From contig CAWKOR010000001.1 of assembly GCA_963851325.1 (NCBI GenBank), positions 1,364,001 to 1,428,000 on the forward strand: DNA of 64,000 nt, read 5' to 3'. Position 1 is the stretch's first letter. Every line of letters starts with the position of its first letter. Source of the stretch: DATGKG01 sp963851325. Its GTDB lineage: Bacteria > Desulfobacterota > Binatia > Binatales > Binataceae. A program made the position numbers and the translations under genes. The notes beneath the pieces are model-generated. The model saw only the letters and a program-made list of their open reading frames with translations, was not told where the DNA came from and did not search any database. Positions 16,083-25,122 of the stretch are shown here, piece after piece.

Positions 16083-18824
16083 TTAATGCGTGGCGCCTCC
16101 GGGATTCTGGCCGAGCTCCTGTCCCAACTGCTGCATCTCAGCTCCGAACTCGGTCCAGTTGCCTGCACTCAAAGCCTTCAGCGCCCGATTGTAGTGATTC
16201 GATGCCGACGATGATGACGCCTGCGGCGCGGGCGCGCCGGCGGCTGGCGGCGCCTGTGATTTGATCTCTGCAACCACGGGAGGCGCGACGCCTTCGCGTC
16301 CCTTGAACAACGACGCCAGAGTTGCGGGGAGTGTCTCCCCCATTACCACCTGATCACCGTAGGATGCGATTACACGCTGCAATTCAGGAAATTGTCCATT
16401 CTCCGCCCGGATATAGAGCGGCTCGACATAGAGCAGCGAGTTCTGCACCGGAATGACCAGCAGATTGCCGAGGATCACTTTGGAGCCCATCTGGTTCCAG
16501 AGCGACAGCTGTCGCGAAATCTCCGGGCTCTGATTGATGCGCGCCTGGATCTGGTATGGGCCGTAGAACAGGCTGTCCTTCGAAAATGCGTACTCGAACA
16601 GATGGCCATAGTCGACGCCATCGCAACGCGCCGCCATCCAGGAGATCATGTTGTCGCGCCCCTTGGGCACCATCGGGAGCATCAGGATGTACTCCTCGCG
16701 CGACTCGCCCGGCAACCGCATGATGACGTAATAGGGCTGCATCGGCCCGGTGATGCCCGCGTAACTTTCCTTGGCGACGTCCCATTGGTCTTCGCGATTG
16801 TAGAAGACCTGCGGATCCGACATGTGGTAGGTGCGATAGATACCTGCCTGGACCTGGAAGAAATACTCCGGATAGCGGATGTGATCATGCAACTGTTTCG
16901 GCATCGCGTTCAGCGGTTTGAACATCCGCGGAAAAATCTTTTGCCAGGTTTGAATTACCGGATCGCCAGGGTCTGCGACGTAAAGCGTGGTGGTGCCATC
17001 GTAGGCGTCGACCACCGCCTTGACTGAATTGCGAATGTAGTTGAGCCCGTCGATATCCTGCGAATAAGGAAAGTGATCGCTGGTGGTATAGGCGTCGACC
17101 ATCCACACCAGGCGACCGTTGAACAGGACGGTGTATGGATCGCCATCCAGTCTCAGAAAGGGTGCGAGGTAGGAGAGCCGGCTCAGGATATTGCGGCGAA
17201 TCATGATTTTGCTCTGACTGACGATGTTCTCGGTGACCAGGAGATTGATGTCTCTGAAAAAGTAGCTGAACAACAACCGTCGCCAGAACCCGCTGATCGG
17301 AATCCCACCTGCGCCTTTGTAAAAGGAGAATACATTGTCGGCGCCCTTGGGATAGTCGAATTCCGGGGTCGCCGAGTTTACCACGGCGTAATTGTCCGGC
17401 TCCTCGCCGAAATATATGGCCGGATTTTCCACCTTGAAGCCAACGCTCGATTCGGCCGGAATGTTCTTGATGTAGAATATCGGCAATCCTTCAGAATCCT
17501 TCTGATTGACCGGGCTCATCACCAACCCGCTGCCATGGGTGAACTTCAGATGCTGGTTAACCCAGGTCTGCGCATTTTCCGGGAGCAACCCAACGTTCAA
17601 TTCACGCGGCGAGAGCATTACCTGAGTATAGAGCCCATTGATGTTGTAACGATCGATATCGACATCGACGAAGTCATAGTAGAGGCGGATTTCCTGCAAC
17701 TGTTTGTAAGTGGCAATCAGCGGGCGCGGATCCCACAACCGGATGTTCCGCAGCGTGGGCGCGTCGGTCTCCAGCGAAGCCTCGGTCAGGCTGCCCTTTC
17801 CTGCAAACGGTTTGACGTCGACGTTGTCGAGTTGATACGCCGAGCGCGTCATTTCGATATTCGCGGTGATGTAAGGTTTCTCGATACGCAGCTCGTCGGG
17901 CTTGACCCAGAGCCGCTCGATTACCGGTTCCATAAAGCTCAGCAACAGCGACGGCGCAAACACCATCACAAATGCGATCACCGGTAGCCGCACCCCGCCC
18001 CGTCTGACATTTGCAAGACACAGCCCGGCAGCAGCAATCGAGAGCGCCACCAGGAGCCACAGTCCCGGTTTCCACAGTACGTGGTCGACATAGCGCATGC
18101 CGTAAACCACGCCATTGGTGTGATACAGCAGCCCAAAACGCGAGAGCCAATAGCTGAATGCGCGCTGCAGAAAAAAGATCGCGAGCAGAACCGAAATGTG
18201 TCCCGCGGCGGAAGCACTGATGCGAGGCGGGGATTCGCGAAAATCCAGCGAGCCGCGCATCCAGTGGATTCCGACCCCGGCGGCCGCCGCAAAGAACAGG
18301 ATCAGCAGGAAAAGGTCGCGCAGCGTTTCCAGGAGCGGCAGCGTGAATACATAAAATCCCACATCTTTCCCGAACGAATGGTCGCTGATGTGAAACGGCA
18401 CCCCATAGAGGCCTTTCAGATAAACGTCCCATCCACTGGCCTCGCCGTTAGCGGGAAGGATCGCCAGGATCGCGGCGCCAAGGAGCACCAGTAGCCGCCA
18501 CGGGATCCGATCGCTGAACGCGCGCAGCAACTCGGGCAGATTCACCTCGACCATCTCGTCGGGACGGCGCACCACGCGCAGGCCCGCGCGGTCGCGCTCC
18601 GACCCGATCGCGGCAAAACCGCTGGCGGCAATCGCGACGAATGCGACCAGCCATACGGCGGCGAAAATCGTGACTTGCGCGCCGACCACGCGGTCGAAGA
18701 TCTCCCGATAGCCCAGTGCGCTGAACCACAGGAAATCGATCAGGAAGGTATCCGCCACGCCCAGCAGAATCAGCGTGACGATGATGAGGGCGGCGACCCC
18801 GAACAGGATTATACGCGGACGCAT
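16083..18824 (-). CDS. UPF0182 family membrane protein
   Basis: Large (913 residues) conserved membrane protein of unknown function (UPF0182/COG1615). Residues 1-300 contain about seven transmembrane helices; the rest is a long extracytoplasmic domain with family segments such as VKPDELRIEKPYITANIEMT, PVNQKDSEGLPIFYIKNIP and DAYDGTTTLYVADPGDPV. The C-terminal 70 residues are Ala/Pro/Ser-rich followed by a helix (NHYNRALKALSAGNWTEFG), usual for the family. ATG start. Downstream response regulator and upstream DUF1232 gene are close and on the same strand. Confidence 0.93.
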   Translation of the reverse strand: MRPRIILFGVAALIIVTLILLGVADTFLIDFLWFSALGYREIFDRVVGAQVTIFAAVWLVAFVAIAASGFAAIGSERDRAGLRVVRRPDEMVEVNLPELLRAFSDRIPWRLLVLLGAAILAILPANGEASGWDVYLKGLYGVPFHISDHSFGKDVGFYVFTLPLLETLRDLFLLILFFAAAAGVGIHWMRGSLDFRESPPRISASAAGHISVLLAIFFLQRAFSYWLSRFGLLYHTNGVVYGMRYVDHVLWKPGLWLLVALSIAAAGLCLANVRRGGVRLPVIAFVMVFAPSLLLSFMEPVIERLWVKPDELRIEKPYITANIEMTRSAYQLDNVDVKPFAGKGSLTEASLETDAPTLRNIRLWDPRPLIATYKQLQEIRLYYDFVDVDIDRYNINGLYTQVMLSPRELNVGLLPENAQTWVNQHLKFTHGSGLVMSPVNQKDSEGLPIFYIKNIPAESSVGFKVENPAIYFGEEPDNYAVVNSATPEFDYPKGADNVFSFYKGAGGIPISGFWRRLLFSYFFRDINLLVTENIVSQSKIMIRRNILSRLSYLAPFLRLDGDPYTVLFNGRLVWMVDAYTTSDHFPYSQDIDGLNYIRNSVKAVVDAYDGTTTLYVADPGDPVIQTWQKIFPRMFKPLNAMPKQLHDHIRYPEYFFQVQAGIYRTYHMSDPQVFYNREDQWDVAKESYAGITGPMQPYYVIMRLPGESREEYILMLPMVPKGRDNMISWMAARCDGVDYGHLFEYAFSKDSLFYGPYQIQARINQSPEISRQLSLWNQMGSKVILGNLLVIPVQNSLLYVEPLYIRAENGQFPELQRVIASYGDQVVMGETLPATLASLFKGREGVAPPVVAEIKSQAPPAAGAPAPQASSSSASNHYNRALKALSAGNWTEFGAEMQQLGQELGQNPGGATH

Positions 18825-18830
18825 TTGCGA

Positions 18831-19145
18831 TTATTGACCATGCGCGATCTGCCCGACGTGCTCACGCACCACCTCGGCAGGACATAGCCAGATGAAGAGC
18901 TTCAACGCAACGTATCCCGCAAGAATCCAGTCCATCTCGCCGACGATCGGAATGAAATCGAGCTCGATGGCGGGGGGAGTGAACATCATAAAAAGAATCA
19001 GAAAGGGCACCGCCTTGGCGAAAACCGAAACCCGCTCATCCTTCATCAGGCGGTAGAACACACGTGCGAACTTCGGCAGATGGGTGAATATCCCACCGAT
19101 GCGCGCCGGCGACAGCAATTGCATGCGCAGAATGTTTCGAAACAT
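18831..19145 (-). CDS. DUF1232 (YkvA-like) small membrane protein
   Basis: 104 residues with the DUF1232 core: YRLMKDERVSVFAKAVPFLI, then a hydrophobic stretch and AIELDFIPIVGEMDWIL, where the family usually reads DLIPDxIPxxGxxDD. Two membrane-associated helices. Function unknown. Six bases upstream of the UPF0182 start, so probably the first gene of that operon. Confidence 0.85.
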   Translation of the reverse strand: MFRNILRMQLLSPARIGGIFTHLPKFARVFYRLMKDERVSVFAKAVPFLILFMMFTPPAIELDFIPIVGEMDWILAGYVALKLFIWLCPAEVVREHVGQIAHGQ

Positions 19146-19399
19146 GAGACGCCTTTATGCCGTTCATCCTAGCACAGCATCGCGGTGCGATTGCCACGCC
19201 GCGGAGTGAGCAACCTCGTCATCCGCGCATTGCAAATTGCGATGGGAATTGATCGCGCTGCCTACCAAGCCGGGATGAGGACGGTGCCGCGAATCCGTCG
19301 TTCTCGCGCACCAGTCGGGGCTCGCTATTGGAGCGTTCATCATTGATCGCGAGCCATTGGCGGGATGCTGGAACAGCTCGACTGCCGCCGCCGCAGCGC

Positions 19400-20872
19400 T
19401 CAGAATTCCGGGCAAGTGGCGGGTAGCGTCGCGGAATCGATGCCCTCGCACATCGAGTTGTCGATCGTCAGGTTGCCGCCGCCGTCAAGCGTTATCGTCC
19501 AGATGCTGTCGTAATCGTCGCCTGGCCAGGCAGGCACCGGGTTGGGAACGACACCACCCGGGAAGTAGCTTGCGAGCAGTGCGTTCACCGTGGGCTGGAT
19601 GAATTGATATGACCATGCCAACAGCACGCTCTGATTTGAGAATTGGCCGCCAGTGAAGAAGAAATCGCTGGTTGCCGTCGTCGAGGTCTCCGGGAAGCTC
19701 GCGGCCAGGCGGTAGGGCAGGTTGTTGGCGATCGCATAGGGTTCCGCGGTCAACGAGGGCGCAACACCCGACCACGAATTTTGGGTGCCGGGAGAGATCT
19801 GCGCTGGATCGCTCGAATAGACCTGCTGCGGAATGAGTTTGCCGCGCAGCGCCTTAGGGAGACTCAAGGCACGCCATTGTCCCGCGCAAACATAGTTACC
19901 GTCGGTCCAAAAGGGCAGCGGATGCGCGTCCGCATGCCGAATGATGTATAGGGTTTCGTTTCGGTTGATTTCGCTGGGCGTCACGGCGCCATCGGTTCCA
20001 ATTGTCACAGTGATGGGAGCGAAAGGTGGCTGCGCAGTGCATACGCTCCTCAGCGGTACTCGCCGCGGCAGTGCAGGGTAAACGGAGGGCGGTCGTAGAT
20101 TGCTGTTGAATATAACCAGGCCGGCGCTTCCGCTTGGCTCGATAGGGATCGCATAGATGAAGTTGGGACCGGCGTAGCTCGTCGGGGGAGTCAGCTTATA
20201 TCCTTCGAGCGTATTGAGGTTTGCGAGCAGCGTGCTGATTGTTTCCCATGGAGCCGAGAAGACATAGAAGCCGGGGACGTTCGCGGTGATGATACCGCTT
20301 AGCAAAGTTTCGTTGTCACCGGCCGCGTCGGCGAAATCGAGGCCCTGGCAATTCGGGCACGAGGCGGTCGGCGTCGCAACTCCGCTCGGCAACGGCACTG
20401 ACGGCGCATACGATGCGTTGATTGGGTAGCTGTGGCCGGTATACGGGATGAATTGGGGCGGCACCGCACTGGAGAGAGTGATCCGGTTGAGCAGCGCGAA
20501 TTGCTGAATGCTCTCGAGCGCCGCCATATCGGGATAAGCTCCGGTGGTTTGCAGATGGGTCATCGGCTCGAGGGCGTAGACGGCGGTCACATTCTTCCTC
20601 CCCAGGACCTTCCGCTTGAGAAAAGTCGCCATCCTCAATGACCGCTGGAGGCCCTGATCGGTGAGGTTCGCCGTAGCGGGATCGATGTCTCCAGCAGCAT
20701 GGAACGCCACATCCTCGCTCACCACAAATATCAGATTGAGGTTGCTCGCACTCAGCGGCGCGGGTGTCGGCAACGCAGTCGAACCGGAAGAGCCACCGCA
20801 TCCTGCGAGCAGCATCAGGGCAAGCAGCAGCATCCGTGGAATCGCAGTTTTGAACCAATGCGCGAATTCCAT
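19400..20872 (-). CDS. Lipoprotein with two histidine-phosphatase-like halves, copy A
   Basis: Secreted lipoprotein (lipobox LLAGC, Cys25) of 490 residues. The C-terminal half has the phosphoglycerate-mutase-type signature LYIIRHADAHP followed by GQWRALSLPKAL and VYSSDP, as in the histidine phosphatase fold. The N-terminal half has the same plan (NLIFVVSEDVAFHA, LTDQGLQRSLRMATFL, VYALEPMTHLQT), but SED replaces the catalytic RH, so it is probably an inactive copy. It ends in a strongly conserved tail, NLTIDNSMCEGIDSATLPA. The neighbour at 20885 is a full-length paralogue, with 12 bases between them. Substrate unknown; phosphatase activity is inference from the RHA motif. Confidence 0.7.
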   Translation of the reverse strand: MEFAHWFKTAIPRMLLLALMLLAGCGGSSGSTALPTPAPLSASNLNLIFVVSEDVAFHAAGDIDPATANLTDQGLQRSLRMATFLKRKVLGRKNVTAVYALEPMTHLQTTGAYPDMAALESIQQFALLNRITLSSAVPPQFIPYTGHSYPINASYAPSVPLPSGVATPTASCPNCQGLDFADAAGDNETLLSGIITANVPGFYVFSAPWETISTLLANLNTLEGYKLTPPTSYAGPNFIYAIPIEPSGSAGLVIFNSNLRPPSVYPALPRRVPLRSVCTAQPPFAPITVTIGTDGAVTPSEINRNETLYIIRHADAHPLPFWTDGNYVCAGQWRALSLPKALRGKLIPQQVYSSDPAQISPGTQNSWSGVAPSLTAEPYAIANNLPYRLAASFPETSTTATSDFFFTGGQFSNQSVLLAWSYQFIQPTVNALLASYFPGGVVPNPVPAWPGDDYDSIWTITLDGGGNLTIDNSMCEGIDSATLPATCPEF

Positions 20873-20884
20873 GTCGGCACACGC

Positions 20885-22396
20885 TCAGAATTCCGGGCAA
20901 GTGGCGGGCAGCGTCGCGGAATCGATGCCCTCGCACATCGAGTTGTCGATCGTCAGGTTGCCAGCGCCATCAAGCGTGACCGTCCAGATGGTGTCGTAGT
21001 CGTCGTCGGGCCAACCCGGTGCCGGCGCGGGCCCGCCCCCGCCGGGAAAATAGCTTGCGAGCAGGGCATTTACCGTTGTGGGGATATGATCGTGTTCCCA
21101 CGCCATCAGCACGGTCTGATTGTTGAATTGGCCGCCGGTGAAGAAAAAATCACTCGCCACCGTCGCCAACTGCGGCGGGTTCTGCGCGATGAGTTCAAAA
21201 CTCGCCGCCAAGCCATAGGGCAAGTTGTTGGCGATGGCGTAGGGTTCGACGGTCAATGACGGCCTCACATACGACCAGGTCGATTTGCCGGAGGCATCGG
21301 TTAAGCCGCCGGGAATAACCTGCGCGGGGTCGATAGAATAGATCTGCTGGGGATTGATCCTGCCGCGGAGTGCGTTCGGAAGATCGAGGGCGCGCCATTG
21401 CCCTGCGCAAACATAGTTGCCGTCCTCGAAAGAGCCGATCGGATGCGCCTCGGCGTGCCGAATCATATATAGGGTTTCGTTCTTGTTGATGGAGGGTGGA
21501 ATTACGACGCCCACGTTGCTGCTATCTACGGTGATGGTGAAATGCGCCTGCGCCGTACATGGAGTGCTCGCCGCCCCCGGCGCGGGCAGCACAGGATAGA
21601 TGGAGAGCGGCTTGAGATTGCTGTTGAAGGTGATGAGGCGAGCACCTCCTGACGGCGCAATCGAGATCGCATAGACAACGTTGGGACCCGCATAGTTTGA
21701 AGGAACGGTGAGGTTGTAGCCTTCGAGCTGATTGATAGTCGCGAGCAGATTGCTGGTGGTCTCCCATGGGGCCGAGAAGACATAGAAGCCCGCTGCCTTG
21801 GCACCGATGATGCCGGCTACCAAGTTCCCGTTGTTGCCTGCCTGGTCAGCGAAATCGAGACCTTGGCAGCTCGCGCAAGGTACTGCCGGCGTTGCAACTC
21901 CACTGGGCATCAACCCTGCCGCATACGACGCATTGATAGGATAGCTGTTGGCGGTGAAGCTTTGGCCCCCGCCAGAGAGAGTGATCTGGTTTTGAAGGGC
22001 GAACTGCTCAATCGCTTCGGACGCCACCATATCGGGATATTTGCTTGCGGTTTGCAAATGGCTCATCGGCTCGAGCGCATACACACCGGCTGCGTTCCTC
22101 CCTCTTAACACGTGCCGGCGCAGGAAGGTGGCCATCATCAGCGACCGTTGTAGGCCCTTATTGGTGAGGTTAGCCGTGTCCGGGTTGACATCGCCGGAAG
22201 CTTCGAAAGCGAGATCCTCGCTGGCCACGAAGATCAGATTGATGTTGCGCGCGCTCAGCGGCGCGGGAACCGCGCTTGTATCGGATCCGGAAGTGCCGCC
22301 GCATCCGGCGAGCAACGTGAGTGCAAGTATCAGTGGCCATTCGATCGCAATTGTAGGCAAGTGTGCACATTCCCTCGTGGTCTGGAATGCGAGCAC
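20885..22396 (-). CDS. Lipoprotein with two histidine-phosphatase-like halves, copy B
   Basis: Paralogue of copy A, 503 residues. Lipobox TLLAGC; C-terminal LYMIRHAEAHPIGSFEDG with GQWRALDLPNALRG and IYSIDPAQ; N-terminal degenerate half INLIFVASEDLAFEA, LTNKGLQRSLMMATFLRR, VYALEPMSHLQT. The start is uncertain: GTG at 22396, or a TTG at 22360 that would give a compact signal peptide. The last 100 coding bases are almost identical to those of copy A while the rest has diverged, which suggests gene conversion or strong constraint on the tail. Confidence 0.7.
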   Translation of the reverse strand: MLAFQTTRECAHLPTIAIEWPLILALTLLAGCGGTSGSDTSAVPAPLSARNINLIFVASEDLAFEASGDVNPDTANLTNKGLQRSLMMATFLRRHVLRGRNAAGVYALEPMSHLQTASKYPDMVASEAIEQFALQNQITLSGGGQSFTANSYPINASYAAGLMPSGVATPAVPCASCQGLDFADQAGNNGNLVAGIIGAKAAGFYVFSAPWETTSNLLATINQLEGYNLTVPSNYAGPNVVYAISIAPSGGARLITFNSNLKPLSIYPVLPAPGAASTPCTAQAHFTITVDSSNVGVVIPPSINKNETLYMIRHAEAHPIGSFEDGNYVCAGQWRALDLPNALRGRINPQQIYSIDPAQVIPGGLTDASGKSTWSYVRPSLTVEPYAIANNLPYGLAASFELIAQNPPQLATVASDFFFTGGQFNNQTVLMAWEHDHIPTTVNALLASYFPGGGGPAPAPGWPDDDYDTIWTVTLDGAGNLTIDNSMCEGIDSATLPATCPEF

Positions 22397-22516
22397 TGTA
22401 CCTGTGTTGCATCGATGAACACAGAGTTATCTCAACTACCTTTGATAGTTAGCAGACAGGCGGCCATCCATCCCGCGATGCGCCGGGATGCACGCCGCCT
22501 TCATTGGACGACTTCG

Positions 22517-23269
22517 CTACACGAGGCAGGTGACGACCGCGAGGCCGTGGGCGCTTGCGTCGGCGTAGAAGCCGCGGAGGTTCCTGAACTCGCGCATCAG
22601 CCATTGCAGATCCGGGCCAGCCCATTGATTCGGATAAATTCCCAGCCTGGTCATCTGAGCCGGATTGAAACGCGCCGTCATTTGCGATTCGAGGGTCTTT
22701 TGACTCAGTTCGGCGGACATCGCAACAGCCTGTGCGACGGTGAAATATCGCGCTGGTCCATAGCCCGAAAAATCGTCGCCGAGCTCAGTGCCACCCATGA
22801 TCGCCTGACTGATGAGTGCGCTGGTTGGTTCGGCCGCGGCGCAGAGTAGGTAGTGGATACCGTGCCAGCTCTTATCGATTGATAAGGCTGCGGACGCGCC
22901 CTGCCCTTTCGCGGGCGCCGCGCCCGAGGCGAACCCGGCGCGCGTCGCCATCAGCTTGAGCAGCGCCTCACTGCTCGCGCCGCTTTCGAGGCCGGCCGGA
23001 TCCACGCCCAGCTGACCCAGGCGTTTTCTCATCTCATCGCGGAGCCGAGGATCCATGCGGGCCAGGGTGGCCTCGAACATCTGGTGACCGCGTTCGAGGA
23101 ACTGCTTGCGCTGCGTTTCGCCGAGGCTGGCCAGCCGCTGCATCGCGGCAGCCGGGACATTTGGCGCTGGTGGGAGAGCCGCGAACAGGTCCTCGATTTC
23201 CGACGGGTCATCTATCAGCTCAGCCATCTGGTCTGAGGAGATCTGCACGAACTGACCGATCATCGACAT
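22517..23269 (-). CDS. DUF1877 (YfbM-like) protein
   Basis: 250-residue protein. The C-terminal half shows the DUF1877 pattern: LSIDKSWHGIHYLLCAAAEP, GTELGDDFSGYGPARYFTVAQ. The N-terminal half (about 40-140) is helical and does not match anything I know. ATG 23269 is chosen because AGGAGG lies eight bases upstream; the frame extends to 23365 but those residues look non-coding. Function of the family is unknown. Divergent from the TPP enzyme gene. Confidence 0.75.
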   Translation of the reverse strand: MSMIGQFVQISSDQMAELIDDPSEIEDLFAALPPAPNVPAAAMQRLASLGETQRKQFLERGHQMFEATLARMDPRLRDEMRKRLGQLGVDPAGLESGASSEALLKLMATRAGFASGAAPAKGQGASAALSIDKSWHGIHYLLCAAAEPTSALISQAIMGGTELGDDFSGYGPARYFTVAQAVAMSAELSQKTLESQMTARFNPAQMTRLGIYPNQWAGPDLQWLMREFRNLRGFYADASAHGLAVVTCLV

Positions 23270-23430
23270 CGATGCGCCCTCCTGATGCAAAACGCTACCA
23301 TCGGTAGGCATGCGAGGAAATCCGATCGGATGAGGCGTTTTTTCGGTATGTGGTATTCTGTGCATTGCTACTGGGTCGCAAAACTGTGGCCGCGAAAGCT
23401 TGGCGGTCCTGGCAAGGAAGGAACCTCAAC

Positions 23431-25119
23431 TTGAAGCGACACATGAAGTTGGGCGATTTTCTGGTCGCCTACCTGCGAAAAATCGGCACCGAGCATCTGT
23501 TTGGAATTCCCGGCGACCTCGCGCTCAAGCTGTTCTTTTCGCTGGGGCGCAAGCACGGATTCCGGGTCCATACGTTTTCCCACGAGCCGGGGGTTGGTTT
23601 CGCCGCGGATGGCTATGCGCGTGCCTCGCGCAAAATCGGCGTGATGTGCGTGACCTATGGCGCCGGCGGTTTCAACACCATCAATCCGGTCGCGGGATCG
23701 TTCTCTGAGCGGGTGCCGATCCTGATTTTCTCCGGCGGCCCGGGTGAAGAAGAACGCAAGCTCGGCACCCTGATTCATCATCAGGCGCGCGACATCGAAT
23801 CGCAGCATCGCATCTTCAAGGAAGTCACTTGCGCGTCGGCCGTGCTCACCGATCCACGCCGCGCAGCGCAGGACCTGCATGATGTGGTCCGTGCGATTTG
23901 GGCCGAGCAGCGGCCCGGCTATATCGAGATTCATCGCGACATGGTCGATCGCCTCATCGAGGTGCCCCACGACATCATCCAGTGGGAGGGGCATTTGAAT
24001 TTTCAGCCTTCCGATTCGAGCAAGGTTGAAGCGGCGGCGCACGAAACCGCGCAGATGTTCAACCACAGCCGCAAGCCGGTGTTGATCGCGGGCATCGAGA
24101 TTCATCGGTACAAGGCCTCGGGCGAACTGGTCGCGCTGGCGGAGAAATTGGGCGCGCCCGTATGCACCACCGTGCTCGGCAAGGGCGCCTTCCCGATGGA
24201 CCATCCGCTGTACATGGGAGTTCATATCGGTCCTATCAGCCCGCCGCCCATCGTCGCGCGGATGGACGAAGCTGATCTCGTCATCAACCTCGGATGTCTC
24301 AAGACCGATATGAACTTCGGCAATCGGCCACCGCACATCATCCAGGGCCGCTCAGTGTGGGCGGTCGATCGCAGAGTTGACGTGACGTATCACACCTACA
24401 TCGATGTCGGAGTGCGCGACTTCGTTCGCGCGCTGCTCAAGCAGGACCTCAAGACCCATCGCGAAAAGATCGAATACGCCGATAATCTGCCGAGGGAGTC
24501 GTCGCACGGGAAGCGGCGAATCATGGTGGCCGACATCCTGCGCACGGTGAATGCCTTTCTCGCCGATCACAAAGGACATCTGGTGGTGGCGGAATCCGGC
24601 GACATGCTGTTCGGCGGTCTCGACATCCGCGTGCCGAGTAATGGCACCTACCTCGCGCAAGGATTTTACGCCTCAATGGGATTCGCGATACCGGCTGCGA
24701 TGGGCGCGCAAATCGGTTCGGGATTGCGGCCCATCGTGCTCTGTGGCGATGGCGCGTTCCAGATGACCGGGCCGGAGATTTCGCATGCGCCCGCTTTCGC
24801 TACCAACCCGATCGTGCTGGTCATCAATAATGGCGGATGGGGCATCTTCAGGCCGGTTGCCGAGCGGCGCGAGCTGCTCGATATTCCACCGTGGCCGTAT
24901 CAGAGCCTCGCGCGCGAATGGGGTGGTGCGGGTTTTCAAGTGCAGACGCCTGCGGAGTTGCGCGAGGCGCTCGAGAAAGCACATCGAGTGGAGACCTTCT
25001 CTCTCATCGATGTTCGCGTCGAGCGCGACGACCTGTCGCCGGTGACGGTGAAGTATATTAAGGCTGCCGCGAAGCGCTCGCAGGCGCCGGCGGAAAGGAA
25101 ACCCAGGGCGCGCGGATAG
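23431..25119 (+). CDS. TPP-dependent enzyme, keto-acid decarboxylase-like
   Basis: Three-domain thiamine diphosphate enzyme of the pyruvate/indolepyruvate decarboxylase and acetolactate synthase superfamily. The Pyr domain has SHEPGVGFAADGYAR, whose Glu activates TPP; LIHHQARD gives a His pair as in decarboxylases; the PP domain has LCGDGAFQMTGPEI with the GDG...NN Mg/TPP site (VINNGGWGIF). I favour a 2-oxo acid decarboxylase such as phenylpyruvate or indolepyruvate decarboxylase over acetolactate synthase because of the HH pair and the neighbouring ligases. TTG 23431 is nine bases after AAGGAAGGAA; ATG 23443 is the alternative. Next gene starts four bases after the stop. Confidence 0.8.
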   Translation: MKRHMKLGDFLVAYLRKIGTEHLFGIPGDLALKLFFSLGRKHGFRVHTFSHEPGVGFAADGYARASRKIGVMCVTYGAGGFNTINPVAGSFSERVPILIFSGGPGEEERKLGTLIHHQARDIESQHRIFKEVTCASAVLTDPRRAAQDLHDVVRAIWAEQRPGYIEIHRDMVDRLIEVPHDIIQWEGHLNFQPSDSSKVEAAAHETAQMFNHSRKPVLIAGIEIHRYKASGELVALAEKLGAPVCTTVLGKGAFPMDHPLYMGVHIGPISPPPIVARMDEADLVINLGCLKTDMNFGNRPPHIIQGRSVWAVDRRVDVTYHTYIDVGVRDFVRALLKQDLKTHREKIEYADNLPRESSHGKRRIMVADILRTVNAFLADHKGHLVVAESGDMLFGGLDIRVPSNGTYLAQGFYASMGFAIPAAMGAQIGSGLRPIVLCGDGAFQMTGPEISHAPAFATNPIVLVINNGGWGIFRPVAERRELLDIPPWPYQSLAREWGGAGFQVQTPAELREALEKAHRVETFSLIDVRVERDDLSPVTVKYIKAAAKRSQAPAERKPRARG

Positions 25120-25122
25120 CGC

